Below, piece by piece: positions 1 through 10,272 of a stretch of 64,000 nucleotides of DNA. The first letter of the stretch is position 1. Each line of letters begins with the position of its first letter. The stretch is from Mollicutes bacterium (GTDB taxonomy: Bacteria; Bacillota_I; Bacilli_A; Izemoplasmatales; Izemoplasmataceae), in contig PWHD01000072.1 of NCBI GenBank assembly GCA_003555335.1, forward strand, positions 1 through 64,000, written 5' to 3'. The position numbers and the translations under genes were made by a program. Under the pieces are notes generated by a model. It did not search any database, was not told the DNA's origin, and saw only the letters and a program-made list of their open reading frames with translations.

Positions 1-295
1 GATGGCGGGTCTTGCAGCTCTTGCAGTCGATCAGCGGGTCGTTGAAGCCGCCGATGTGGCCGCTTGCCTCCCAGGTTTTGGGATTGAGCAGGATTGAGCT
101 GTCGAGACCGACGTTATAGGGGCTTTCCTGGACGAAGCGTTTCCAGAAGAGACGTTTGATGTTGTTCTTCAGTTCCACACCGAGGGGACCGTAATCCCAG
201 GTATTGGCCAGGCCGCCGTAGATTTCGCTGCCCTGAAAAACAAAGCCGTAGTTCTTGCAGTAGTTGATCAGTGTTTCCATCGTCTGTTTGTTCAT
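1..295 (-). CDS. glyS: Glycyl-tRNA synthetase, N-terminal part (cut by window edge)
   Basis: Charges tRNA-Gly with glycine in the cytoplasm. Only the first 98 codons are visible; the gene runs off the left edge. The start of class II single-chain (alpha2, GlyQS-type) glycyl-tRNA synthetase is recognisable: an opening helix, then the [20 protein letters not shown] block near residues 22-41, and a CKSCKTRH stretch near residues 91-98 that begins the zinc-binding insert. The ATG follows the recO stop by two bases, and its ribosome binding site GGAGG lies inside the last recO codons, so the two are translationally coupled. Last gene of the phoH-ybeY-cdd-era-recO-glyS run, as in many Bacillota. 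No T-box leader is seen; it depends on the operon promoter. Confidence 0.93.
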   Translation of the reverse strand, partial: MNKQTMETLINYCKNYGFVFQGSEIYGGLANTWDYGPLGVELKNNIKRLFWKRFVQESPYNVGLDSSILLNPKTWEASGHIGGFNDPLIDCKSCKTRH

Positions 296-297
296 AG

Positions 298-1017
298 TTA
301 TCCTCCAGTTATCAGTGTTCTGAGCATCCGTTTGGCTTTGGTCTTCCCGCCGAGGTGGGTTTCATGCAAAGCATCGACGACATCGTATAGCCTGAGCAGC
401 ATCTTGTTGTCAAGACGGCGTGGTTCGAAGCGGGTGATGTCGCAGTAATAAAAATACTGAAGCGGACGGTGCACCGTTTCATCGTAGTTCTGGTGGTGGG
501 GCTTTTTGTGGCGGTCACAGACCAGGGCGCCTTCGTAGAGGTCGAACCACAAAGATTCGCGGGTCTTGCAGACATGACAGTGCCTGAGCCCGATGCCGTA
601 ACCCAGAAAATGCAGGAACTTGAGTTCGAAGACCGGCAGCAGTTCAAGCGGCGCCGACGTTTTCTTGAGGGCGCCGGTGAACTTGATCAGAAACTGCCAG
701 AGTTTCTCGTGATTGTCATGGTCGGTGACGTTGTAATAAATCAGCTCGTTGACGCAGGAAAGCACGCTTGTGCGGATCAAGTCCTTCTTGATATCGGGAA
801 AATGATCCATCAAAACGGCGTCTTTCAGCGTGGGCAGCTTGCCGCGGCCCGCATCGAAATCGATGAGCGTCTGTGTCTGCGTCATGTGTCTGAAGGGGCT
901 GTTCATCTTCTTGACGCCCCGAGCGATCAGACTTTCGATGCCGCTTTGCGTGTAGAGATAAAGAAGTTTCGAGTTGTCCTTGTAATCGATGGTCCTCAAG
1001 ATGTAACCCGGTCGCAT
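298..1017 (-). CDS. recO: DNA repair protein RecO
   Basis: RecF-pathway recombination mediator that helps load RecA on SSB-coated DNA. 239 residues, normal length. The N-terminal OB-fold begins [18 protein letters not shown], followed by the helical domain. The zinc site is visible as C147-x2-C150 and C167-x2-H170, so the last ligand would be His where many RecO proteins have Cys; this is my reading, not a structural fact. It begins one base after the era stop and overlaps the glyS ribosome binding site. Its place between era and glyS is the usual Bacillota order. Confidence 0.95.
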   Translation of the reverse strand: MRPGYILRTIDYKDNSKLLYLYTQSGIESLIARGVKKMNSPFRHMTQTQTLIDFDAGRGKLPTLKDAVLMDHFPDIKKDLIRTSVLSCVNELIYYNVTDHDNHEKLWQFLIKFTGALKKTSAPLELLPVFELKFLHFLGYGIGLRHCHVCKTRESLWFDLYEGALVCDRHKKPHHQNYDETVHRPLQYFYYCDITRFEPRRLDNKMLLRLYDVVDALHETHLGGKTKAKRMLRTLITGG

Positions 1018-1018
1018 C

Positions 1019-1924
1019 TCAGGTACGGTCGTCTTCCGAGTAACCGAGATTTCTCAGGTGGATGTCCTTGTTGCGCCAGTCCTTGATGACCTTGCAGTGC
1101 AGATCGAGATAGACCGGACTGTCCAGAAGGTTCAAGATATCCTTGCGTGCGGCGGTACCGATCTTTTTGAGCATGCTGCCGCCTTTGCCGATGATGATGC
1201 CTTTTTGGCTTTCACGTTCGACGACGACGGTGGCGTGGATGTTGAGGAGGTCTTTGATGTCCGGGTCCTCGTTCAAAGCGTCGATGACGACCGCGACGCT
1301 GTGCGGGATTTCTTCATGGGTGTAGTTCAGGACCTTCTCGCGGATCAGCTCGGCGATAAGGAATTTCTCGGGCTGGTCGGTGGTGATGTCGGTCGGATAG
1401 TAGGCGGGGCCTTCCTCGAGATGGCTCTTGATGTCTTCTTTGAGGTTGTCGACGTATTTGCCCGTCTTCGCGCTCACGGCGAAGACACCAGCGAAATCGT
1501 GTTTTTCTTTCAGGGTGTTGATGTATTTTTCGAGGCGGTCGATGTCTTTGGCCTTGTCGATTTTGTTGATGACAAGCAGGGTGGGCGTGGTGAGAACCTT
1601 GAGCGCTTCGATGACCCTGTCATCGAGCATGTCTTTGTCCGCGGTGGCGTCAACCATGTAGATGACCAGGTCGACGTTGCCGAGCGTCTTCAGGGTGTTT
1701 CTGTCCATCATCTCGCCGAGGGCGTGGCGGGGTTGGTGCAGGCCGGGCGTGTCGATGAAGACAACCTGGCTTTCTTTATCGTTGTAGATGCCACGGATGG
1801 TGTTTCTGGTGGTCTGGGGTTTCGACGAGGTGATCATGACCTTCTCGCCGATGATTTTGTTCAAGAGGGTGCTTTTGCCGACGTTCGCGTTTCCGATGAT
1901 GCTTACGAATCCTGATTTGTACAT
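1019..1924 (-). CDS. era: GTPase Era
   Basis: Ras-like GTPase that binds 16S rRNA and helps mature the small ribosomal subunit. 301 residues, as expected. G1 is GNANVGKS (residues 11-18), the effector region carries the KPQTTRN block, G3 is DTPG (58-61), G4 is NKID (120-123), and a SAKTG element follows. The C-terminal KH domain has the IIIGKGGSMLKKIG loop. The stop codon is TGA, which helps show that UGA is not read as Trp here. The start codon shares one base with the cdd stop (TAATG), so translation is coupled. Confidence 0.97.
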   Translation of the reverse strand: MYKSGFVSIIGNANVGKSTLLNKIIGEKVMITSSKPQTTRNTIRGIYNDKESQVVFIDTPGLHQPRHALGEMMDRNTLKTLGNVDLVIYMVDATADKDMLDDRVIEALKVLTTPTLLVINKIDKAKDIDRLEKYINTLKEKHDFAGVFAVSAKTGKYVDNLKEDIKSHLEEGPAYYPTDITTDQPEKFLIAELIREKVLNYTHEEIPHSVAVVIDALNEDPDIKDLLNIHATVVVERESQKGIIIGKGGSMLKKIGTAARKDILNLLDSPVYLDLHCKVIKDWRNKDIHLRNLGYSEDDRT

Positions 1925-2319
1925 TAGAGATCCTCCTCGCTGAATGCTAGTGGGATGAGTGCCTTGTTCTTCATGGAGGTGACATTGTCATTGCTGTCGA
2001 CCATGTGGATGTCAATATCCGGCAGGATGAGTTCGCTCATGACTTGCCGGCAGGCGCCGCAGGGGGAGACCAGATAATCCTTTTTCGTGGTGAGGACGAG
2101 TTCCTTGATGTCTTCTTTGCGGTAACCTTGGGTGTAGGTGGTGAAAAGCGCCGTTCTTTCAGCGCAGTTGGAGAGTCCGTAAGAGGCGTTTTCCACATTG
2201 ACGCCGGTGATGATGTTTCCGTCCTTGAGTCTGATCGCGGCGGCCACATGGAAATCGGAGTACTTCACATAGGCATTGTCGAGCACCCCTCTTGCGGCCT
2301 TGAGCAGTTCTTTGTCCAT
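1924..2319 (-). CDS. cdd: Cytidine deaminase
   Basis: Zinc-dependent deamination of cytidine/deoxycytidine to uridine in pyrimidine salvage. 131 residues, typical of the homotetrameric class. The catalytic motif NCAERTA (C52, E54) and the second zinc motif PCGAC (C87, C90) are intact. I use the ATG at 2317-2319: the open frame continues upstream but that part reads antisense-like sequence inside ybeY and has no homology to the family. Lies between ybeY and era, with the stop overlapping the era start by one base. Confidence 0.95.
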   Translation of the reverse strand: MDKELLKAARGVLDNAYVKYSDFHVAAAIRLKDGNIITGVNVENASYGLSNCAERTALFTTYTQGYRKEDIKELVLTTKKDYLVSPCGACRQVMSELILPDIDIHMVDSNDNVTSMKNKALIPLAFSEEDL

Positions 2320-2329
2320 GTTATCACTC

Positions 2330-2749
2330 CTATCGTGGGATTTTGAGATTATCCAGGATTTTTTCCTGCAGGTTGAACATGATGTGTTCTTTTTCTTTGG
2401 TGTCATGGTCATAACCAAGGGTGTGCAAAAACCCGTGTACCACCAAAAAGGCGAGTTCCCTTTTGAAGCTGTGTCCGTAGGACTTGGCCTGTTCGAGGGC
2501 GACGTGAAGGGCGATGAAAACATCGCCGAGTTCCTCTTCGATGTCGCTTGGAAAACTCAACACGTCGGTGATTTTGTCCTGGTTGCGGTAATTCTTGTTG
2601 AGCTCGCGCATATAGCTGTTTGTGACGAGGACCACGTTGATGATGGTCTTTTTGTGTACCTTCATGTGTTTGTAGGCGTGTTTCAGTACTTTTTTGATGA
2701 GCGGTTCGTAGTTTTCGTTGTTCACCTGGTTAATTATGTTCATCTTCAT
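2330..2749 (-). CDS. ybeY: Endoribonuclease YbeY (rRNA maturation factor)
   Basis: Single-strand-specific metallo-endoribonuclease needed for 16S rRNA 3' end processing and ribosome quality control. 139 residues. The family's zinc motif H-x3-H-x5-H is present as H105, H109 and H115 in HGFLHTLGYDHD. It overlaps the end of phoH by 20 bases, a common arrangement for this pair, and cdd begins 10 bases after its stop. Confidence 0.96.
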   Translation of the reverse strand: MKMNIINQVNNENYEPLIKKVLKHAYKHMKVHKKTIINVVLVTNSYMRELNKNYRNQDKITDVLSFPSDIEEELGDVFIALHVALEQAKSYGHSFKRELAFLVVHGFLHTLGYDHDTKEKEHIMFNLQEKILDNLKIPR

Positions 2750-3695
2750 ATCGCTCCAGTACCTTTTGGATTAGGGGATGTCTGATGACGTCGACCCTTT
2801 CGAACTCGATGGTCTTGATGCCCGGGACCCCTGCGAGAATCTTCGTGGCATGGACCATGCCGCTTGCGGCATTGGTGGGCAGATCGACCTGCGTCAGATC
2901 GCCGGTGATGACCATCTTCGAATCGAAGCCGAGACGGGTAAGAAAGAGTTTCATCTGGCCCTTGGTGGTGTTTTGGGCTTCGTCGAGGACGACGTAGGCG
3001 TTTTCGAGCGTCCGACCGCGCATATAGGCAAGGGGTGCGATTTCGATGATGTTCTTGTCGATCAGATCATCGGTCTGTTTGCGGCCCAGCGCTTCATAAA
3101 GCGCATCATAAAGCGGTCTGAGATAAGGGTCGATCTTTTCTTTCAAATCGCCCGGAAGAAAGCCGAGACTCTCACCCGCCTCGACGGCGGGGCGGGTCAG
3201 AATAATCTTGCGGATATGCCCGCTTTTTAGCAGTTTCACCGCATGGAGCACAGCCACGTAGGTCTTCCCCGTTCCGGCGGGACCGGTGGCGAAGGTGAGG
3301 GCGTTTTTCTCGATGGCCTCGAGATAGCGTTTTTGGTTGATGGTCTTGGCATAGATCGGTTTGCCCGTCACCGTTTTGGTGATTTCGATCCGGTTGATGT
3401 AGTGGTCGATGATGCTTTCTTTGTCCATGGTCTCGCCGAGTTTTGCCACATAGATGACATCGCGTTCTGAAATCTGGATGCTCGAATCGACCAGACGGAT
3501 CAGGATGCCGAAGACGTTTTCAAGTTTCGCCTTGGTCTCCTTGTCGTCGCTTTCGATATGGATGCTGTCGCCTTTCGTATAGATTTTCGTGTCGAAAAGC
3601 TGATTGAGCACATCCAAATGGCGATCGTTGATGCCGATCACCTCGGAGAAAGTATGGATGTTTTTGAATTCGACGTCTAACTTGGTAAGCTTCAA
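2730..3695 (-). CDS. phoH: PhoH family ATPase
   Basis: PhoH-like P-loop ATPase, usually encoded with ybeY and linked to RNA metabolism; its exact reaction is still not settled. 321 residues. An N-terminal KH-like region precedes the ATPase domain with Walker A GPAGTGKT (138-145) and Walker B VVLDEAQN. First gene of the operon that runs to glyS. An extended -10 element lies about 45 bases upstream, and the ribosome binding site is AAGGAG. Confidence 0.94.
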   Translation of the reverse strand: MKLTKLDVEFKNIHTFSEVIGINDRHLDVLNQLFDTKIYTKGDSIHIESDDKETKAKLENVFGILIRLVDSSIQISERDVIYVAKLGETMDKESIIDHYINRIEITKTVTGKPIYAKTINQKRYLEAIEKNALTFATGPAGTGKTYVAVLHAVKLLKSGHIRKIILTRPAVEAGESLGFLPGDLKEKIDPYLRPLYDALYEALGRKQTDDLIDKNIIEIAPLAYMRGRTLENAYVVLDEAQNTTKGQMKLFLTRLGFDSKMVITGDLTQVDLPTNAASGMVHATKILAGVPGIKTIEFERVDVIRHPLIQKVLERYEDEHN

Positions 3696-3738
3696 ATGAT
3701 CCGACTCCTTGTCTGCTAGAGTGCCTCGTTATTATATA

Positions 3739-3747
3739 ATTATAACA
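3739..3747 (-). promoter_or_regulatory. Extended -10 promoter element upstream of phoH
   Basis: On the minus strand the sequence reads TGTTATAAT, an extended -10 (TGnTATAAT). No convincing -35 box sits 16-18 bases upstream. This is the only good promoter-like element before phoH. Confidence 0.45.
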
Positions 3748-3792
3748 TACTGCCTTGTTTTTTCATGTGATTTGTCCTGTTTTTTCATGGAC

Positions 3793-3828
3793 GAAAAAAA
3801 TAACGGTGAAGTGTTTTCACCGTTATTT
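3793..3828 (-). terminator. Rho-independent terminator of rpsU
   Basis: Perfect 12-base inverted repeat (3799-3810 and 3816-3827) with a 5-base loop, followed on the minus strand by a run of seven T. It lies just after the rpsU stop and isolates rpsU from phoH. Confidence 0.9.
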
Positions 3829-3838
3829 TGTCATTCAG

Positions 3839-4012
3839 TTATTTTTTGTTCTTGTTGTTCTTGTTCTGCTTGTTCTTCCTTGCGATGCTGGGTTTCACAT
3901 AATGCTCTCGCTTACGAGCTTCAGCAAGGGTACCTGAACGTGAAACGTCTTTCTTGAATCGTTTCAACGCATCTTCTAATGATTCATTGTTTCTCACTAC
4001 TGTTTTGGCCAT
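3839..4012 (-). CDS. rpsU: 30S ribosomal protein S21
   Basis: Small-subunit ribosomal protein near the mRNA exit, involved in initiation. 57 residues, basic, beginning [20 protein letters not shown], which is the S21 signature. The start is fixed by the ribosome binding site GGAGGGG at about 4021-4027. The frame is open far upstream, but that part overlaps the promoter region and is not coding. Own promoter and own terminator. In many Bacillota it sits beside phoH/yqeY genes, as here. Confidence 0.96.
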   Translation of the reverse strand: MAKTVVRNNESLEDALKRFKKDVSRSGTLAEARKREHYVKPSIARKNKQNKNNKNKK

Positions 4013-4053
4013 GAGGTTTCCCCTCCCTTCCGCTCTTGAAAAATACTGTATAC

Positions 4054-4082
4054 ATAATAACAAATTAGGCTCTTGTTGTAAA
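4054..4082 (-). promoter_or_regulatory. Sigma-A-type promoter of rpsU
   Basis: Minus strand TTTACA (4077-4082), 17-base spacer, TATTAT (4054-4059). The predicted transcript start lies about 35 bases before the rpsU ATG. Confidence 0.75.
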
Positions 4083-4154
4083 GGTTTTTTCCATTTTTCA
4101 ACACAAAACGGCAAAAATGGGAAATCAAAGGACGGGCGCACGTGAAAAATCTTG

Positions 4155-4183
4155 TTGTAGGGTGGTCCTTTCCGTGATAGAAT
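4155..4183 (+). promoter_or_regulatory. Possible promoter of the small membrane protein gene
   Basis: Plus strand TTGTAG (4155-4160), 17-base spacer, TAGAAT (4178-4183). The -35 box is poor; the position before an isolated plus-strand gene supports it. Confidence 0.4.
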
Positions 4184-4214
4184 GAAAGCGAAAACGGCAA
4201 GGAGGCGGGATTTT

Positions 4215-4769
4215 ATGCCCTTGATTGAATCCATTGATGAAAGGTATCTGATTCCATTGCTGGTCGCCGGCGGAATCATCTTGCTTATTTCACTCTTCGT
4301 TCTTTATCATGGCATAAGGGTCATGCATCTCAAACTGACCCTGGACAGATTCAAAAGACAGCGCCGCAAAAGACAAAACGGGGACCGGCTGCTACTTCTT
4401 CTGGAAAAATACCGCAAGGAACAGAAAAACACCTACAAAGGGCTCAAAAAGAAGGGTCGCAAGCTCGTCAACCGTTATTTCACCTACAAGGCGCGGGAAC
4501 TTCATTACATCACCTTATACAAAACCAGGTCCCGCTTCACTTTCAAAGGGGGCGAACCCGTCATCCAGGTCTCCCAAATAGAAAGCAGCCTTGACCGGGG
4601 CGACACCTACACCAATCCCCGCCAGTTCGTAAAACTGACCAACAGATACGAATGTCTCGAGGAATTCATCCTCTATCTTCATGAGATGCCGGATAAGATC
4701 ATGTCGGGCCAACCCTTCGAGTACTTCCTCTCCGGGCATGACGTCCTTCTCAGCTACAAAATCAGATAA
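4215..4769 (+). CDS. Membrane-anchored protein of unknown function
   Basis: 184 residues. I do not recognise the family. One N-terminal membrane segment (about residues 10-33, [21 protein letters not shown]) is followed by a very basic stretch ([18 protein letters not shown]) and a mixed cytoplasmic domain ending in SYKIR. The positive charges after the helix suggest the C-terminal domain is inside the cell. The start is the ATG at 4215, eight bases after AAGGAGG; an in-frame ATG 11 codons upstream precedes the ribosome binding site. It stands alone between divergent rpsU and convergent mtaB and has its own terminator. Confidence 0.8.
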   Translation: MPLIESIDERYLIPLLVAGGIILLISLFVLYHGIRVMHLKLTLDRFKRQRRKRQNGDRLLLLLEKYRKEQKNTYKGLKKKGRKLVNRYFTYKARELHYITLYKTRSRFTFKGGEPVIQVSQIESSLDRGDTYTNPRQFVKLTNRYECLEEFILYLHEMPDKIMSGQPFEYFLSGHDVLLSYKIR

Positions 4770-4774
4770 TAAGG

Positions 4775-4806
4775 ACGCCCACCGTTAAAAGGTGGGCGTT
4801 TTTTTA
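4775..4806 (+). terminator. Terminator after the membrane protein gene
   Basis: Nine-base perfect stem ACGCCCACC / GGTGGGCGT with a 7-base loop and a run of eight T on the plus strand. It overlaps the end of convergent mtaB; in that direction there is no clear T-run. Confidence 0.92.
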
Positions 4807-6102
4807 ATCGGACAGTCTGGCGCTTGCTTCGGGGTAGCCGGCGTCTTCAAGGGTGACAAGACGCACCTGGTTGACGAGATCTTCACCGGTCTCGACCGTC
4901 ACGGACACATATTCGCTCGTATGGCCTTTGCACCGGGTGCCGTCACAGGACTCGAAGAGCACGGAAAGGGGTGTCTTTTTCTCCAAAAGACGGTCGCGGT
5001 ATCTGCGGGCGAGCTGTTCGTTCTTGCCAAGCAGGGTGTTGACCCTGAGGGATTTCACGGTTCCGTGGATCTGTTCTTTTGATTCGGCGGCCTTGGTCCC
5101 GCTTCTTTTCGAATAGGGGAAGATATGCATCTCGCTGAAACCGGCGTCTTCGACGGTGGCCATCATGTTTTCAAAAGCCGCTTCGGTTTCGCCGGGGAAT
5201 CCGACGATGACATCGGTGGTGATGGCGATGTCACCGAGTCTGTTTCTGATGGCGGCGATCTTGTCGAGATAGGCTTTCGTGTCATAGCGTCTGCGCATGG
5301 CCTCAAGCACTGAATCATCGCCGTGTTGAAGCGGAATATGGAGGTGTCTTGCGAAGGTGGGATCGGCACCGATCAGGCCGATGACCTGGTCGGTGAGCTG
5401 ATTGATTTCGACGGAGGAGATGCGGATTCTTATCAGTCCTTCGATTTCGCTCATGGCCTTGAGGAGGTCGTAGAAACTGACGTTTTCAAAATCGGCGCCG
5501 TAACCGCCGGTATGGATGCCGGTCAGGACGATCTCCTTGTACCCTTTGTCCACCAGCAGACGGGCTTCATCCAAAACCGCCCCCATGGGTCTCGAGCGCA
5601 CCCGGCCCCTGGCGAAGGGGATGATGCAGTAGGAACAAAACTCGTTGCAGCCGTCTTGGATTTTGAGGAAGGCCCGTGTGTTTTCCTCGAACGCAGTGAC
5701 ATTGAGCTGGTCGAATTTCTTGTATCGGCTGAGATCCTTGACGTCGAGAATCTGTTTTCGCTCTCTTAAGAACTGCCGCACATAGGAAAGAAGTCGGCTG
5801 CGGTCGGTGGTGCCCATGATGATGTCGACGCCGTCGATCGCCGCGATGGTGTCGCTGTCGACCTGGGCGTAACAGCCGATGACGGCGACGATGGCGTCGG
5901 GGTTCTTGCGGACGGCCCGGCGGATCGCCTTTCGGCTTTTCGAGTCGCTGGTGTTGGTGACGGTGCAGGTGTTGATGACATAGATGTCGGCGAAAGCCTT
6001 GAAATCCACGACAGAAAACCCCTCTTGTTTGAAAAGGGTCTGCAGGGCTTCGGTCTCATAGTGGTTGACTTTGCAGCCGAGGGTGTTGAATGCGATGTTC
6101 AT
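4804..6102 (-). CDS. mtaB: tRNA (t6A37) methylthiotransferase MtaB
   Basis: Radical-SAM enzyme that converts t6A to ms2t6A at position 37 of tRNAs reading ANN codons. 432 residues. The N-terminal methylthiotransferase domain has its three cluster cysteines C10, C46 and C77 (TLGCKVN, INTCTVT, GCYAQ). The radical-SAM CxxxCxxC is C152, C156, C159 (CNEFCSYC), and a C-terminal TRAM-like domain ends the protein. The TLGCKVN opening and overall form fit MtaB rather than MiaB or RimO. Transcribed alone from a good promoter. Confidence 0.94.
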   Translation of the reverse strand: MNIAFNTLGCKVNHYETEALQTLFKQEGFSVVDFKAFADIYVINTCTVTNTSDSKSRKAIRRAVRKNPDAIVAVIGCYAQVDSDTIAAIDGVDIIMGTTDRSRLLSYVRQFLRERKQILDVKDLSRYKKFDQLNVTAFEENTRAFLKIQDGCNEFCSYCIIPFARGRVRSRPMGAVLDEARLLVDKGYKEIVLTGIHTGGYGADFENVSFYDLLKAMSEIEGLIRIRISSVEINQLTDQVIGLIGADPTFARHLHIPLQHGDDSVLEAMRRRYDTKAYLDKIAAIRNRLGDIAITTDVIVGFPGETEAAFENMMATVEDAGFSEMHIFPYSKRSGTKAAESKEQIHGTVKSLRVNTLLGKNEQLARRYRDRLLEKKTPLSVLFESCDGTRCKGHTSEYVSVTVETGEDLVNQVRLVTLEDAGYPEASARLSD

Positions 6103-6170
6103 GGAATCACTTCTCTTTTTATCCGTTTAAGACCCTGGGGTCTTTTCAGTGTAGTATTTTTGCCAGTGCC

Positions 6171-6198
6171 ATTATAACACGGACCGGGGATTTGTAAA
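6171..6198 (-). promoter_or_regulatory. Sigma-A-type promoter of mtaB
   Basis: Minus strand TTTACA (6193-6198), 16-base spacer, TATAAT (6171-6176). Divergent from the hydrolase promoter about 30 bases away. Confidence 0.8.
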
Positions 6199-6224
6199 AT
6201 AAGAACTTTCACACCGGGTTTAAA

Positions 6225-6253
6225 TTGAAAGGACCGCGCCCCTTTGGTATAAT
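6225..6253 (+). promoter_or_regulatory. Sigma-A-type promoter of the alpha/beta hydrolase gene
   Basis: Plus strand TTGAAA (6225-6230), 17-base spacer, TATAAT (6248-6253). The expected start of transcription (about 6260) falls right at the ribosome binding site AGAAGGGG, so the 5' leader would be unusually short. Confidence 0.82.
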
Positions 6254-6277
6254 TGTTCTTGAGAAGGGGTGATGCAA

Positions 6278-7171
6278 TTGAACGACAAAACGAATTTTTT
6301 GGAAAAAACGGTGACACTTAAAAACGGCGAGACCATCTTCTACCGTGTACGGGAAGGCGGACAGCGAAATCTCTTGTTGCTTCACGGCAACATGAACAGT
6401 TCGGTCAACTGGGATGTGCTGATGGAAAGAATCGATTCCGCTTTCACGGTATACGCGCCCGATATGCGCGGTTTCGGCGAATCTAGCTATGAAAAACCCG
6501 CGACGCTCATCAAGGATTATGCAAGGGACATGAAATTATGGGCCGACGCTGTCGGTCTTGAGAAGTTCGATATCGTCGGGTGGTCCTTCGGCGGCAATGT
6601 CGCGATGCGCATGACCATCGACCACCGCAGTTACGTCAATAAGCTGATTTTGCTTTCTTCAGGCGGCATCAAGGGCTATCCGCTCGAGAAGAAACGATTC
6701 TTCGGTTTCTTGAGGACGGGCGAGTATCTGACGACGAAAGCCGAAATCGAAAAAGAGGTGCGTCCTTTGGAACGCATCAGGAACCGTAAGCGGCGCAAAC
6801 TGCTCAAAATGATCTTCAACCGTACGCTCTATGTCCACAAAAAGCCCACCGAAGCCCGTTACAAGAAGTATGAAGCGGCCTTTTTCAAACAACGCAACCT
6901 TTCCGATGTCGTCTACGCGCTTTCCAGATTCAACATCTCCCACGATCACAATGGCGTTGTCGACGGCAGTGGCGAAATCGACAAGATAAGACGTGAGGTC
7001 CTGATCCTCCACGGCGAGGACGACCGTGTCGTGCCCGTGAATATCTCAAGACAGACCGCGGACGCCCTCGGCCAGAAAGCCGAACTGCGAATCTTCCAGC
7101 AAGCGGGCCACGCCGCCGTGCTTGATGTGACCGATACGTTGAAGGACGCGATTGAGGGCTTTATCCTTTAA
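6278..7171 (+). CDS. Alpha/beta hydrolase
   Basis: Cytoplasmic alpha/beta-hydrolase fold enzyme; substrate unknown. About 297 residues. The oxyanion-loop HGN is near residues 36-38, the nucleophile elbow GWSFGG places Ser at about 103, the acid is in LHGEDDRVVP and the His in AGHAAVLDV. Start: TTG at 6278 is eight bases after AAGGGG; ATG at 6272 and GTG at 6269 are in frame but too close to the ribosome binding site. It is a clear paralog of the hydrolase at 53925-54821, sharing the unusual ALxxFNxSxxHNGV segment. Single gene with its own promoter and terminator. Confidence 0.88.
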   Translation: MNDKTNFLEKTVTLKNGETIFYRVREGGQRNLLLLHGNMNSSVNWDVLMERIDSAFTVYAPDMRGFGESSYEKPATLIKDYARDMKLWADAVGLEKFDIVGWSFGGNVAMRMTIDHRSYVNKLILLSSGGIKGYPLEKKRFFGFLRTGEYLTTKAEIEKEVRPLERIRNRKRRKLLKMIFNRTLYVHKKPTEARYKKYEAAFFKQRNLSDVVYALSRFNISHDHNGVVDGSGEIDKIRREVLILHGEDDRVVPVNISRQTADALGQKAELRIFQQAGHAAVLDVTDTLKDAIEGFIL

Positions 7172-7203
7172 TAAGACACGCGTGACACCCGGCTGACAAA
7201 CGC

Positions 7204-7240
7204 CAAAAAAGAAGTGACCGGATTTGGCCACTTCTTTTTT
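7204..7240. terminator. Bidirectional terminator between the hydrolase gene and dnaJ
   Basis: Stem GAAGTG-a-CC / GG-c-CACTTC with A-run on the left and T-run on the right, so it can end transcription in both directions. Serves the convergent plus-strand hydrolase and the hrcA-dnaJ operon. Confidence 0.88.
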
Positions 7241-8349
7241 CATGTTTTGAACTTCGATTTCAACTTGTTCCAGAGGGATTCGTCTTCATCGTCCATCTTG
7301 GTGTTCTTGAGCTCTTCGAGCAGTTTTTCTTGTTCCTTGGAAAGCTTGGTCGGGGTGACGACCTTGATGATCGCGTGCAAATCACCCTTGCGCTGGCTGC
7401 GCATGTTGGTCATGCCCTTGCCGCGGATACGGAAGGTCTTGTGTGACTGCGTGCCGGCAGGGATTTTCAGCTTCACATTGCCGTAGGGCGTCGGAACGAT
7501 GATGTTGTCGCCGAGCGCGGCTTGCGGGAAGGTGATGGGGACTTCGACGATCAGGTCGTCGCCGTGACGCTCGAAGACATCGTCCTCTTCGACCTGAAAA
7601 ACGATATAGAGGTCGCCCGGCGGACCGCCGTTGATGCCCTTGTGGCCGAAGCCGGGCATGCGGATTTGGTTGTTGGTGTCGACGCCGGGTGGCACATTGA
7701 CGTTCACGGTCTTTTCCTTGCCGACCACGCCCTCGCCGTTACAATCGGCGCATTTGCGCTTGACGGTCTGACCGCTGCCGCCGCAGTCGGGACAGACGGT
7801 CTGGGTCCTGGTACGGCCGAACAAGGTCTCTTGTTCCATGGTCACCGCACCGGAGCCGCCGCATCTTGAACAGGTGGTGATGTCGTCTTTGGAGTGCGCA
7901 CCGGTACCGTTGCACGATGAACATTCCTCATAGACGGTGGTGCGTATTTTCTTCTTCGCGCCGTGGACGGCCTCGTCGAATTTGACACGCATCCGTTTTT
8001 GGATGTCCTGTCCTTTACGTGGCTGGTTCGCCCGTTGGCTGCGGGTGCGTCCGCCGCCGAAGAACTGCGAGAAGATGTCTTCGAAGTCGCCGAAGCCACC
8101 GAAGCCGCCGCCACCGAAACCTTGCTGCTGTCCGGCGGAATGGCCGAACTGGTCGTATTGCTGGCGCTTCTGCGGGTCGCTCAGAATCTCATAGGCTTCC
8201 CTGACTTCCTTGAATTTCGTCTCCGCGTCTTCTTCTTTGGACACATCGGGATGATACTTGCGTGCGAGTTTGCGGTAAGCGGACTTTATCTCGTCTTGCG
8301 AGGCGTTTTTTGAGACGCCAAGGACTTCATAGTAATCTCTTTTGCTCAT
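7240..8349 (-). CDS. dnaJ: Chaperone protein DnaJ
   Basis: Hsp40 co-chaperone that stimulates DnaK ATPase and binds unfolded protein. 369 residues. J domain with HPD at 33-35, Gly/Phe-rich linker (about 75-115), then four zinc repeats [24 protein letters not shown] and CADCNGEG, then the C-terminal substrate domain. Full type I DnaJ. Last gene of hrcA-grpE-dnaK-dnaJ. A strong hairpin lies between dnaK and dnaJ. The TGA stop overlaps the terminator. Confidence 0.97.
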   Translation of the reverse strand: MSKRDYYEVLGVSKNASQDEIKSAYRKLARKYHPDVSKEEDAETKFKEVREAYEILSDPQKRQQYDQFGHSAGQQQGFGGGGFGGFGDFEDIFSQFFGGGRTRSQRANQPRKGQDIQKRMRVKFDEAVHGAKKKIRTTVYEECSSCNGTGAHSKDDITTCSRCGGSGAVTMEQETLFGRTRTQTVCPDCGGSGQTVKRKCADCNGEGVVGKEKTVNVNVPPGVDTNNQIRMPGFGHKGINGGPPGDLYIVFQVEEDDVFERHGDDLIVEVPITFPQAALGDNIIVPTPYGNVKLKIPAGTQSHKTFRIRGKGMTNMRSQRKGDLHAIIKVVTPTKLSKEQEKLLEELKNTKMDDEDESLWNKLKSKFKT

Positions 8350-8366
8350 GCTTTCACCTCATTTTT

Positions 8367-8398
8367 AGGACATGAAGGGGTTGGCCGCTTCATGTCCT
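8367..8398 (-). promoter_or_regulatory. Strong intercistronic hairpin between dnaK and dnaJ
   Basis: Perfect 11-base inverted repeat AGGACATGAAG (8367-8377) / CTTCATGTCCT (8388-8398) with a 10-base loop. On the minus strand it is followed by TAAAAATG, not a T-run, so it is not a normal terminator. It may stabilise the 3' end of a processed dnaK message or lower dnaJ expression. Confidence 0.6.
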
Positions 8399-8409
8399 GG
8401 TGTATCGTC

Positions 8410-10272
<1,863 letters not shown>

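Noticed and set aside
1058..1915. Long plus-strand open frame opposite era (285 codons)
   Set aside because: Shadow of era. Valine/aspartate-rich translation with no domain; typical of antisense frames in a G+C-rich gene, as are many others here (for example 57444-58238, 40689-41870).
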